9,172 nt of DNA from an uncultured Atopobium sp. (GCA_946999785.1 CAMQEO010000045.1:1-9172); one strand, 5' to 3'; positions 1 to 6,377 are shown, counted from the first letter of the stretch. Notes: generated from the sequence alone by a model not told the origin. Numbers and translations are program-made.

Positions 1-1631
1 CGGATGATATCGAGGTTTTGCGAAATTCACTCAATGCTTTTAAGCTCAGTGCTTTGGATTATAAAATCCAAAATATATCTACACTCGCCACTGACGAAAA
101 CTTACAACCCCTTGAGCGTGCAATAACTTCACTTGCCAAATTTAGCCGTATGTCTGCTTCTGAAATCATAACTCCCATAAAAGTTGCTGATGAAATGGTA
201 GCTATGTTTTCCGAAGACCAATTGCGTAGCATCATTAAATCAGGCGAAAAACTACTTGATATTGCATCAAAAGCAGGTGAATATACTGTAGCACTCGTAA
301 AACGTCTACAGGCATTAGGCTTTTCGCTTGACGAAATAAGAAACAGTATTTACGCTATTCCTACTTCAAGCGTTGCATATGAGTTCACAAGACGTTTCTA
401 CGAAATACTTGGACTAAATACCGCTTGTATTGCTAAGAATTTTACAAGCTATGACCTTCTCGATATTAAAAAAGATAACGAGGAGGTGGGCTATAATCGA
501 ATAACCGAACTTCTCAGTCAGAAGAAAGATTTTGCTGAGATCACACTACAAGATAATATTCAGGGAGGTGAAAAAGTGAAATTCGGAGCAATCGTAGGAA
601 ATCCGCCGTATCAGGAGGCAGATAATGATAGCGGAAAAGGAAGTGCAAAACCGATATACCATAATTTCTTTTATATAAGTTCAAACTTAAAACCACAATA
701 TATAACTCTTATCACTCCATCTGTGTGGTTTGTCGGTGGTAAAGGTCTTGATGAATTTAGAGACGATATGCTACACAATGAGAATTTGAGAAGTATTAAC
801 CATTTCGCTACGCCACAAGATATATTCCCCTCAGTAAATTTACGAGGAGGAATAAGCTACTTCTTAATTGACAAAAGTTACAATAATAAAGTAAATGGCA
901 TTCTCTCAAAAACTATTAAAGATGAGCACATAATTAACAGTGGGAATCGGCCGTTAATTATTGGCGATATGAATCTATTTATTCCAGATAATATTGCCAT
1001 AGATATCTTAAAAAGACTTATAGATAATGGGCTCATTAAAGTTGGTACTGCATCACCCGATATGTTAATGACTTTCATTTCTTCCCGTAACCCATATGGA
1101 TTTAGTACTAAATTTGTCCAAGACGATAAATTTAAAAAAGACAAATGTGAGTGCACAAATCCCATAAGAATATATGCTAGCCGTGGAATAACTGGGTATG
1201 TGGAAAATAAGGATATTATAAAAAATAAGCATTGGATATCTGCTTGGAAAGTTTTGACACCATTTGCTAATAACATCGGCACAAATTTACCTGATGATAA
1301 TTTAAATACAATTATTGGGGAACCTAATTCTATTTCTACAGAAACTTATTTAGTGATTGGAGCAGAGCTAAATTTAGATATAGAAGATTGCAAGAAATTG
1401 CAAAAGTATATGAAAACTAAATTTGTAAGATTTTTAATCAGCCTTGCTAAAGCTAACCAAAATGGTACGAGGAAGACATATAAGTATGTACCATTACCAT
1501 CATTCAAAGATAAACGTGCAATAGATTTCAATCATTCTATTGGAGCACTAGATGAGCAGCTTTTCAACTTATATGGTTTAAATGAAGAAGAAAAACAGCA
1601 TATCCGTAACTCTATAAAAGATATGGAATAG
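1..1631 (+). CDS. Eco57I-like N6-adenine DNA methyltransferase, C-terminal part (5' end outside window)
   Basis: Open from the left edge (frame begins at base 3, Asp-Asp-Ile-Glu) to TAG at 1629-1631, so the true start is upstream; the TTG at 18 is only an internal codon. About 540 residues are visible. The protein should transfer a methyl group from S-adenosylmethionine to adenine in a DNA recognition site. The clearest evidence is the catalytic motif IV NPPY at 600-611. About 340 bp upstream, at 258-284, is DIASKAGEY, in the place of the SAM-binding motif I (usually D-x-A-x-G-S-G). A TPIKVADEM segment precedes it, as in Eco57I-type and type ISP enzymes. The part after NPPY would carry target recognition, and the C-terminus (SIGALDEQLFNLYGLNEEE) resembles the tail of single-chain restriction-modification proteins. 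The missing N-terminal part may hold nuclease or helicase domains. It lies 131 bp upstream of an anticodon nuclease gene. Methyltransferase class is secure; recognition site and R-M type are not visible. Confidence -1.
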   Translation, partial: DDIEVLRNSLNAFKLSALDYKIQNISTLATDENLQPLERAITSLAKFSRMSASEIITPIKVADEMVAMFSEDQLRSIIKSGEKLLDIASKAGEYTVALVKRLQALGFSLDEIRNSIYAIPTSSVAYEFTRRFYEILGLNTACIAKNFTSYDLLDIKKDNEEVGYNRITELLSQKKDFAEITLQDNIQGGEKVKFGAIVGNPPYQEADNDSGKGSAKPIYHNFFYISSNLKPQYITLITPSVWFVGGKGLDEFRDDMLHNENLRSINHFATPQDIFPSVNLRGGISYFLIDKSYNNKVNGILSKTIKDEHIINSGNRPLIIGDMNLFIPDNIAIDILKRLIDNGLIKVGTASPDMLMTFISSRNPYGFSTKFVQDDKFKKDKCECTNPIRIYASRGITGYVENKDIIKNKHWISAWKVLTPFANNIGTNLPDDNLNTIIGEPNSISTETYLVIGAELNLDIEDCKKLQKYMKTKFVRFLISLAKANQNGTRKTYKYVPLPSFKDKRAIDFNHSIGALDEQLFNLYGLNEEEKQHIRNSIKDME

Positions 1632-1645
1632 TGCGAGGAATGCAA

Positions 1646-1735
1646 ATGGAAAATAAAAGCAAACTAATTCATTTACTTGATGCTCGTGCAGATCGTCTTT
1701 TATACACTTATCGCACACACGAAAAAGCTTTCTAA
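1646..1735 (+). CDS. Possible 29-residue small protein between the methyltransferase and the anticodon nuclease
   Basis: A short open frame, MENKSKLIHLLDARADRL followed by 11 more residues, ends at TAA 1733-1735. GAGG at 1635-1638 gives a 7-base spacing to ATG 1646; an in-frame ATG at 1640 is too close to that site. The peptide is charged, has no membrane segment, and I do not recognise it. It may be the remnant of a longer gene, a leader peptide before the anticodon nuclease gene, or chance. Low confidence. Confidence -1.
   Translation: MENKSKLIHLLDARADRLLYTYRTHEKAF
1677..1706 (+). promoter_or_regulatory. Candidate promoter for the anticodon nuclease gene
   Basis: TTGATG at 1677-1682 and TTATAC at 1700-1705 are 17 bp apart (TATACA at 1701-1706 gives 18 bp). 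This would let the downstream nuclease gene be transcribed on its own, about 57 bp before its ATG. It lies inside the small ORF, and such matches occur by chance in AT-rich DNA. Confidence -1.
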
Positions 1736-1762
1736 TAAAACTATTAAACACTAGGACTTCAG

Positions 1763-3954
1763 ATGATTACAGATGTAAATATTTACCCACATGTTCCATT
1801 TAATAGAGATTCTGAAATGGCGAAATTGGACAAAATGCAGCCAATATGTTTTATATTTGGATCTAATGGATCAGGGAAGACTACAATTAGTCAGTTTATT
1901 AAAGATAAAACCGATGAGAATTCCGATGATATAACATGGGATGAGCGTTCTAATACAAAGGTATATGTTTATAATCGCAATTTTGTTAGAAAAAATTTTT
2001 TGAGTGGTACAACAATACCTGGTGTTTTTACTATTGGTCAGGAAGAAGTTGCTGCTAAACAAGAAATAGAACGATTGTCGAATGAAATTAAGAAAGAATC
2101 TGTAAAATTAGAAAACTGCAAAAACAATTTAAAACATGCAGAGGAAGAAAAACAAAGTATTGAACAACGAATTGCTGACAAATACTGGGAAGTAAAAACC
2201 TCGCTTCCACAAGATTTAGACAAACAGTGGACGAATGTAAAAGGTAAGAAAGATTTTAAAAAACTTATTGATGAGAGTATTGAAAGATTAAATCTAAATG
2301 AAGCAACGCCAGATATTGAAAAACTTGCTAATAAGGCAAAAGTTTTGTTTAATTCAAAATCTCAACCTTTCGAACTGCCAATGACATTTGAATTTAGTTC
2401 TTTGCTGGATATAGAGAATACGGAAATATTTACTAAGAAAATAAGTGGAAAGAAAGTAATAAAATTGGAAAACTAATAAAGCAGCTTGAAAATAGCGATT
2501 GGGTAGCAAAGGGTAAAGATTATTTAAAAGAAGATATTTGTCCTTTTTGTCAGCAGCATACAATAACAGAAGAATTTATAAATGAATTTAATAATTTTTA
2601 TGACGAATCTTATAAAAAAGATATAAACGAACTTAAGAATTCAGTCGATAATTACAGGCAACATTCACAAGTTCTTATTGATAATATTGAGAATCAAATA
2701 AAAAAATATAATGAATATACTAGTAAAGATTTGGATTTACAAATAGAACTTTCAGAATTAAAACGTATAACTGGAGAAAATATAAGTAAACTTGAAAAAA
2801 AGATTAATGAACCTAGTGTATTGGTTAGCATTACAACCACAAAAAATGTGTGCGCTGAACTTGAAAAGTTATTTGAGAACCTTAAAACTAAAGTTTCTCA
2901 AAATAATGACTTAATTAATAACAAGAAAAATGAAAAGAATAAAGTTTTTGAAGAAAGAATTAAATATGTTTCGATAACTGCTAAGCATGAAACTAGCACA
3001 TTGCACAAGGACCTGCAAAAAGAACAAAAACGAATTGATGGATTGAATGAAGCAATAAATACAATAGAAAATAAAATTAAAGAATATGAACAAAAATGCA
3101 ATATCGAAAAAGAAAAATTCATGAATAGTAATGATACTGCTAAAAAAATTAATAACTTATTAGAACAATTTGGTTTTTCGAATTTTAAGATATCTGTATC
3201 ACAGGAGGATAAATCCTATTATATTGTGCGAAACGATGGAACTCCTGTTAACGATACTCTCAGCGAAGGTGAAATGAATTTCCTTACTTTTCTATATTTT
3301 TATCAACTTATTAAAGGAAGTTTAAATAAAACAGAAATTGATAGAGAACGCATTGTTGTAATAGATGATCCTATTTCAAGTTTGGATGCAAATGTTCTAT
3401 TCATTGTTAGTTCTCTTGTTCGTGAACTTGCTAGTGAGGTTCGTGAAGAAAAGTATAAAATAAAACAACTTATAGTTCTTACGCATAATATTACATTCCA
3501 TAGAGAAGTTACATATATACGTGCTAAAGAAGGGAATTCAAAAACCTCATATTACCTAATAAAAAAATTACATGGATATTCTATTATTGAACATTGTTCA
3601 AAGAATCCAATTAGTAGCACATATGAACTTCTTTGGCAAAACCTATTTTGCAATGATTGCAATCCTTTGACTGCGCAAAATACATCTCGACGTATAATTG
3701 AAACATTTTTCAATTTAGTAGGTGCATCTGATGTAAATAAAATTATTTTAGGAATGAGAAGCCCTGATAGAGAGATTGCGCAGTCACTTATGTCTTGGGC
3801 AAATGCTGGATCTCATAATGCCTTAGATGAAGGTGATATAGTCGTGAATACAAATGAATCTACAGAGGCATATAAAAATGTACTTAAAAAAATTTTTATT
3901 GCATCTAATTATGAGGCACACTATAACGAAATGATCAAAAGGTTATCAAGGTAA
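1763..3954 (+). pseudogene. rloC: RloC-like anticodon nuclease (AAA_13 / Rad50-like ATPase + tRNase), frameshifted
   Basis: RloC-family proteins couple an SMC/Rad50-like ATPase to a ribonuclease that cuts tRNA anticodon loops, a phage-defence function that can back up a restriction system. The first frame starts at ATG 1763 (AGGA at 1753-1756) and stops at 2476. The homologous protein continues in the -1 frame, open from 2437 to TAA 3952-3954. Restoring one base gives about 730 residues, the usual RloC size and much longer than PrrC. In restored numbering: Walker A GSNGSGKTT at 33-41, zinc-hook-like CPFCQQ from 260 (2539-2550) within charged coiled-coil sequence, ABC signature LSEGE at 500-504, Walker B IVVIDD at 531-536, switch His 575. 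The C-terminal domain has Arg643-x3-Glu647 and His685 in NAGSH, matching the Arg-Glu-His triad of PrrC/RloC. All motifs are intact; only the frame is broken. It follows a DNA methyltransferase gene, as related nuclease genes follow restriction genes. The gene symbol rests on architecture alone. Confidence -1.
2437..2473 (+). other. Frameshift window in the rloC-like gene
   Basis: The upstream frame is open to TAA 2474-2476. The downstream frame opens after TAA 2434-2436, so the switch must lie between. Family-like sequence runs ISGKKV upstream and then KIGKLIKQLENSDWV in the other frame. The best joint is the AAAA run at about 2461-2464, where one lost A explains everything. No strong slippery heptamer (such as A AAA AAG) is present, although A AAG occurs nearby in GGAAAGAAAG. 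Confidence -1.
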
Positions 3955-3989
3955 AAGGGAAAATTCTAAATAAATCAATTGATGGTTTA

Positions 3990-4010
3990 TTCTAAAAGTT
4001 AGTAGAACAC
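3990..4010 (+). repeat. Left end repeat, copy 1
   Basis: 21 bp, core GTTAGTAGAACAC. It is repeated directly at 4018-4038 with 18 of 21 matches, and inverted at 4360-4380 with 17 of 21 matches. Confidence -1.
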
Positions 4011-4017
4011 TTGAGAG

Positions 4018-4038
4018 TTCTAAGAGTTAGTAGTACAT
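4018..4038 (+). repeat. Left end repeat, copy 2 (direct)
   Basis: Core GTTAGTAGTACAT, starting 28 bp after the start of copy 1. It is followed by a T tract and then the transposase remnant. Two copies could be nested ends from two insertions or paired transposase-binding sites. Confidence -1.
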
Positions 4039-4044
4039 TTTTTT

Positions 4045-4380
4045 TCAAAAACAGTTAAATGGAGACGAGAGTTCTATAGGCTGTATAGCTAAGCTTAGGA
4101 GTTCGTGTACAAATAACTTACAGCCTGTGCATACCCAAGGCCATGATTTCAGTTTGTTGCAGCTCATATCTTTTATACGACGGACTTCTTTGGTTGGGCT
4201 TTTATCCAAAATCTGGTTGTTCTTAACTTCGTAACTAATGACTGAAGCACTGCGATTGAGTGATTCTGCAATTTTTCTCAAACTTAGATGACTCTTTATA
4301 CCTTGCTCGATAGATGTGTGTTCGACTTAATCTTGGAATCTGGTGTAGTGTTCTGCTGAGTATTCTACTAACCTTTGAAA
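4045..4380 (-). pseudogene. IS30-family transposase N-terminal fragment
   Basis: Read on the - strand, the frame open from 4325 to 4045 begins VEHTSIEQGIKSHLSLRK and continues IAESLNRSASVISYEVKNN. This is the helix-turn-helix typical of IS30 transposases (S-x-R-x-I-A-x-x-L-x-R-S-x-S-x-I-S-x-E). A few residues in the same frame lie upstream (EYSAEHYTRFQD) before an in-frame TAA at 4326-4328. After the HTH is a Cys-containing stretch (CNKLKSWPWVCTGC), then unrelated residues and a stop at 4045. The catalytic DDE domain is absent, so the fragment cannot transpose. Its HTH could in principle still bind the end repeats if expressed, but I see no start signal. Confidence -1.
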
Positions 4381-4524
4381 TTAACAAAAAAATCAAAGTC
4401 AAAAGGATACGATGGATATAATAGGCTAAATGCTAATAACGCTCGTATTGCCAAACGCTGTGTGTTAAATTACGGCTCATTAAGCCTATTTGATAAGGTT
4501 GTCACCACACCAACAACCTTATAA
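4375..4524 (+). CDS. Possible 49-residue ORF or gene remnant of unknown function
   Basis: From TTG 4375 to TAA 4522-4524 the + strand encodes a basic, low-hydrophobic peptide. It includes GYDGYNRLNANNARIAKR and then CVLNYGSLSLFDKVVTTPTT. The composition looks coding rather than random, and no strong ribosome binding site precedes the TTG. It overlaps, antisense, the 3' end of the abiEii remnant, so at most one of the two is real at 4470-4524. It may be the end of a gene disrupted by the neighbouring IS relic. I do not recognise it. Confidence -1.
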   Translation: MKLTKKSKSKGYDGYNRLNANNARIAKRCVLNYGSLSLFDKVVTTPTTL

Positions 4525-4736
4525 AAGGTCAAATCTCCAATGTACTTATTTTCGGTGAGCTATATTTCCCATAAGGTTTTTAGGTATGAATCATCTCTTA
4601 TACAATTGATATCTTTCATTTTCAAATTTTATTCCATCGTCTACATTGGTATTTATTATTTCTTCTATGATTTCTTTTATTTTTTCTTCTCTGCAAAACT
4701 TCTTATCTTGCCCTTTATGCTCTCGATATTAATCAC
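4470..4736 (-). pseudogene. abiEii: AbiEii-type nucleotidyltransferase toxin, degraded remnant
   Basis: The abiEii start is intact. GTG at 4736-4734 overlaps the abiEi stop as GTGA, with GGAGG on the - strand about 7 bases upstream. It encodes VINIESIKGKIRSFAEKKK, which resembles the N-terminus of AbiEii toxins, then TAA at 4677. In a second frame (about 4690 to 4591) follows IKEIIEEIINTNVDDGIKF, like the I-x-x-x-x-x-DDGI-x-F segment from the middle of the family. In a third frame (4601 to 4470) follows DDSYLKTLWEI, a stop, and LTENKYIGDLTF, resembling the C-terminal W-x-x-Y region. The full toxin is about 250-300 residues, so most of the nucleotidyltransferase domain, including its catalytic G-S and D-x-D motifs, is missing. 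The toxin is therefore dead. The N-terminal match is fairly clear; the later fragments are weaker matches by eye. Confidence -1.
4493..4522. repeat. Perfect 10-bp inverted repeat (hairpin)
   Basis: ATAAGGTTGT and ACAACCTTAT flank a 10-base loop (4503-4512). It lies at the distal end of the abiE operon and could end or stabilise that transcript. Neither strand has a U tract directly after the stem, so it is not a classical intrinsic terminator. Confidence -1.
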
Positions 4737-5320
4737 ACTAATACCTCCAGGTATTTCCTAATTTCGTCTTCTATTTTAAATTGTCTGCTGTATGTTATGA
4801 GTCGTCTTAGATTTTTATTTTTTGATTTAAAGTATCTTTTTATGGCTTCTGTAAAAATCTGCTTATCTATTTTTTCTCTGTCAATTATGATATCGCAAAT
4901 TGTTCTTTCGGTATCGTAAACTGGAATGAGATTGCCTTGTGGTGATTTTATTTCTGTCTTTCCAAGTTCGTATAAGTCTTTTTTTACATAGTGAACTTGT
5001 AGGTCCTCATATCTTTTTTTGATATGGCTTGCATTGTAGCCTTGAGGTACAGAAATATGAAATACATTCGGGATTCTGTCGGATAAGTCGTAGAGGAAAA
5101 GGGCTGTTTGATGGGAAAATATTATTCGCTTACTATTTGATGATATTAAAACAAAATCGTCTATTACTTTTCCTTTTAATTGGTATAGACCAGGCCTTAA
5201 TCTTTCTAATTGTCCACTCTTTGTTAATTCTGATAAATCATGCCTACTATATCCAAGTTCTTCTGCTTCTTTGTTGGTGATTACTAAATTTTCTTGTATA
5301 TATTTTTTAAGTGTAACCAT
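4733..5320 (-). CDS. abiEi: AbiEi antitoxin / autorepressor of the AbiE type IV toxin-antitoxin system
   Basis: 195 residues from ATG 5320-5318 with GGAGGA (5325-5330) upstream. The N-terminal winged helix (about residues 3-50, with NKEAEELGYSRHDLSELTKS and RLRPGLYQL) is the AbiEi-type DNA-binding domain. The rest (FSHQTALFLYDLSDRIPNVF, DTERTICDIIIDR) is the AbiEi C-terminal domain that blocks toxicity. In known systems AbiEi represses its own promoter and counteracts the AbiEii nucleotidyltransferase without binding it directly. The gene is full length for the shorter Firmicutes/Actinobacteria form, with no lesions. It is translationally coupled to abiEii by GTGA, yet that toxin gene is destroyed, leaving an orphan antitoxin. 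Retention could reflect protection against related AbiEii toxins or simply recent loss of the toxin. Confidence -1.
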   Translation of the reverse strand: MVTLKKYIQENLVITNKEAEELGYSRHDLSELTKSGQLERLRPGLYQLKGKVIDDFVLISSNSKRIIFSHQTALFLYDLSDRIPNVFHISVPQGYNASHIKKRYEDLQVHYVKKDLYELGKTEIKSPQGNLIPVYDTERTICDIIIDREKIDKQIFTEAIKRYFKSKNKNLRRLITYSRQFKIEDEIRKYLEVLV

Positions 5321-5324
5321 AGAG

Positions 5325-5330
5325 TCCTCC
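5325..5330 (-). promoter_or_regulatory. Ribosome binding site of abiEi
   Basis: GGAGGA on the - strand, 4 bases before the ATG (longer match GAGGAGGA). This fixes the abiEi start. Confidence -1.
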
Positions 5331-5339
5331 TCTCGTTTA

Positions 5340-5365
5340 CGCTTTTATAATATGATATGAAAGCG
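5340..5365. promoter_or_regulatory. Palindromic operator candidate for AbiEi
   Basis: An imperfect 26-bp palindrome with arms CGCTTT and AAAGCG (9 of the 10 outermost pairs match) covers the -10 box and most of the spacer. AbiEi proteins are known to autoregulate by binding inverted repeats at their promoter, and this is the only such repeat here. Confidence -1.
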
Positions 5366-5375
5366 AATATGTAAA
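5347..5375 (-). promoter_or_regulatory. Promoter of the abiE operon
   Basis: On the - strand, TTTACA (5375-5370) and TATTAT (5352-5347) are separated by exactly 17 bp. The -10 ends 26 bases before the ATG. This is a good sigma-70-type match. Confidence -1.
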
Positions 5376-5667
5376 GTTGGGCTATGGCTTATCAGTGCTT
5401 TATTTTTAGAGTGTAACGAATTTAAAATGCAGGATTTCTTCGTTTATATTTTTTGTATTAACGCTATACTTCCACACTTGTGCGACACTAAGCTACACGC
5501 GACACCAAGCTACACGCAGCAACGGCGCGCCAACTTCACCGCCCGCGTTCCCACGAAACCCCTAAAAGCCAGATCTAATTGCACCAAACTTGCTCGCACT
5601 TAACCACACAAAATATATGGTATTTCTTAGGTAAATGCCCATAACCCCACTATTTAAAAATAGTTCC
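5376..5667. other. Intergenic region between the abiE operon and asp23
   Basis: No credible ORF. The left part is AT-rich; AACGAA (5415-5420) and TTCGTT (5439-5444) could pair and are followed by a T-rich stretch, a weak terminator candidate. From about 5460 the composition turns CG-rich (including GGCGCGCC at 5524-5531), with a short tandem duplication at 5482-5515. CTATTT-AA-AAATAG (5650-5663) is a perfect 6-bp inverted repeat just upstream of the asp23 promoter and may be an operator. The composition change places the border between accessory and core DNA here. Confidence -1.
5482..5515. repeat. Tandem duplication of 17 bp
   Basis: GCGACACTAAGCTACAC is directly followed by GCGACACCAAGCTACAC, with one mismatch in 17. 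No further copy is seen nearby. Confidence -1.
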
Positions 5668-5696
5668 TTAAGATTATTGAATGAATGCGTTACAAT
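5668..5696 (+). promoter_or_regulatory. Candidate promoter of asp23
   Basis: TTAAGA (5668-5673) and TACAAT (5691-5696) are 17 bp apart, leaving a leader of about 35 bases. An overlapping alternative is TTGAAT at 5677 with TATATG at 5700. The location rules out an asp23 start at 5681. Confidence -1.
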
Positions 5697-5737
5697 TGCT
5701 ATATGTAAACATGCTTAAGACGAGAGGAGACTTTCGT

Positions 5738-6079
5738 ATGTCACAAGTCGTTTGTGGAACGCTTAAAGTTTCAAACGATTGCATTGCCGATTTGGTAGGT
5801 CATGCAGCTCTTGAATGCTACGGTGTAGTGGGAATGGCTGCTCTCGATCAGCAAGACGGCATAATGCATCTCTTACCCATGTATCGCTTACGTAAAGGTG
5901 TAGACGTAGAAACTAAAGACGACCATCCAGTTGTATCGCTGCACGTTATTGTTGAGCAAGGAGTCAACCTGGTTTCGGTTTCTAAAAATTTAATCAGTGC
6001 CACTCAATTTATCTTAAAAAAGATTGCCGAGCTTAACGACGTAGAAGTTCGTGTATTTATTGAAGGCATACGCGCCTGA
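5738..6079 (+). CDS. Asp23/Gls24 family envelope stress response protein
   Basis: 113 residues from ATG 5738 (MSQVVCGTLKV), preceded by AGGAG at 5725-5729 with 8-base spacing; the frame is open back to 5681, but that ATG lies inside the promoter. The Asp23 fold shows as an N-terminal strand-helix (GTLKVSNDCIADLVGHAALECYGVVGM) followed by the family core of hydrophobic strand and amphipathic helix (VVSLHVIVEQGVNLVSVSKN, ISATQFILKKIAELNDVEV). It ends in the usual V-x-V-x-I-x-G-I. No signal peptide or membrane segment is present, so it is cytoplasmic and possibly membrane-associated through partners, as in staphylococci. In many Gram-positive genomes a gene of this family (YloU in Bacillus) sits directly before a DAK/DegV fatty-acid kinase gene, as here. 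It is probably a house-keeping or envelope-homeostasis protein; its precise role is unknown. Confidence -1.
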   Translation: MSQVVCGTLKVSNDCIADLVGHAALECYGVVGMAALDQQDGIMHLLPMYRLRKGVDVETKDDHPVVSLHVIVEQGVNLVSVSKNLISATQFILKKIAELNDVEVRVFIEGIRA

Positions 6080-6377
6080 TCGCGTGTTGCAGGTGTGCGC
6101 TTGCAGCAATAACGCGTCTGCTGCACGCCTTACGCACGGGCTCGTCGCGTGCCTGCGCTTACGCGCTACGAGTTGCACCACCGTGTCGCTCGCGGTGATC
6201 TTGCACTTCTTGCTCGGAGTGTATTGCTACAAACAGCGCGAAAATCGTGCAAAGCGCCGCACCAGCGCACCCACCGCGCGAACAACGTGCACCCTGTCAC
6301 TTGTCGCGTACGCGTACCGCGCTCGCACCTGCTCAAGTATTGGATAACCGTCTATGAATTAAAGGAATTCCACTGAT
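6080..6377 (+). other. CG-rich spacer between asp23 and the fakA-like gene
   Basis: About 300 bp, very rich in CGCG and GCGC steps, unlike both flanking genes. It contains many short stems: GCACG/CGTGC around 6133-6151, CACCG/CGGTG around 6178-6196, and the palindrome CGCGTACGCG near 6306-6315. Open frames exist on both strands only because stops are rare in such sequence. Their translations (Arg, Ala, Cys, Thr-rich) resemble no family, and none has a ribosome binding site. I looked for rpmB, often a neighbour of this cluster, and did not find it. It may be a structured leader, a decayed gene or a dispersed extragenic repeat. Confidence -1.
6361..6366 (+). promoter_or_regulatory. Ribosome binding site of the fakA-like gene
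   Basis: AAAGGA, 11 bases before ATG 6378, a slightly long spacing. The frame upstream closes at a TAA near 6360, so 6378 is the only reasonable start. Confidence -1.

Larger units (their letters stand above)
3990..4380 (-). mobile_element. Internally deleted IS30-like element remnant with repeated ends
   Basis: A segment of about 390 bp, bounded by related end sequences, contains only a broken transposase N-terminus on the - strand. GTTAGTAGAACAC at 3998-4010 matches, inverted, GTTAGTAGAATAC (reverse complement of 4360-4372) at 12 of 13 positions. A second, direct copy of the left end lies at 4018-4038. Size and content suggest a miniature, non-autonomous relic. I see no clear target-site duplication. 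The IS30 assignment comes from the helix-turn-helix of the transposase fragment, not from the ends. Confidence -1.

Noticed and set aside
878..1282. 134-residue - strand ORF within the methyltransferase gene
   Set aside because: It lies wholly inside a well-supported coding frame, has no family resemblance and no ribosome binding site.
2437..2473. Programmed -1 frameshifting as the normal way to make the RloC-like protein
   Set aside because: There is no strong slippery heptamer, and I see no convincing downstream stem or upstream Shine-Dalgarno stimulator. RloC genes are normally a single frame.
3969..3991. Hairpin after the rloC-like gene as a terminator
   Set aside because: The stem is AT-only in effect, with one mismatch, and has no clear U tract, so it is too weak to call.
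3990..4380. CRISPR-like repeats
   Set aside because: There are only two direct copies plus one inverted copy, with no regular spacers. They fit IS ends better.
4540..4761. Hydrophobic 73-residue + strand ORF resembling a membrane protein
   Set aside because: It is antisense to the abiEii remnant and the abiEi end; the Phe/Tyr/Ile richness comes from reading A-rich codons on the wrong strand.
5681..5737. Upstream start giving a 132-residue Asp23 protein
   Set aside because: That ATG is within the promoter and lacks a ribosome binding site, while ATG 5738 has AGGAG at ideal spacing and starts at the family boundary.
6051..6347. 98-residue + strand ORF between asp23 and the fakA-like gene
   Set aside because: The translation is biased by CG-rich sequence, begins inside asp23 and resembles no known protein.
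6080..6377. rpmB or another ribosomal protein gene hidden in the spacer
   Set aside because: Both strands were read by eye; no L28-like motif or start signal was found.
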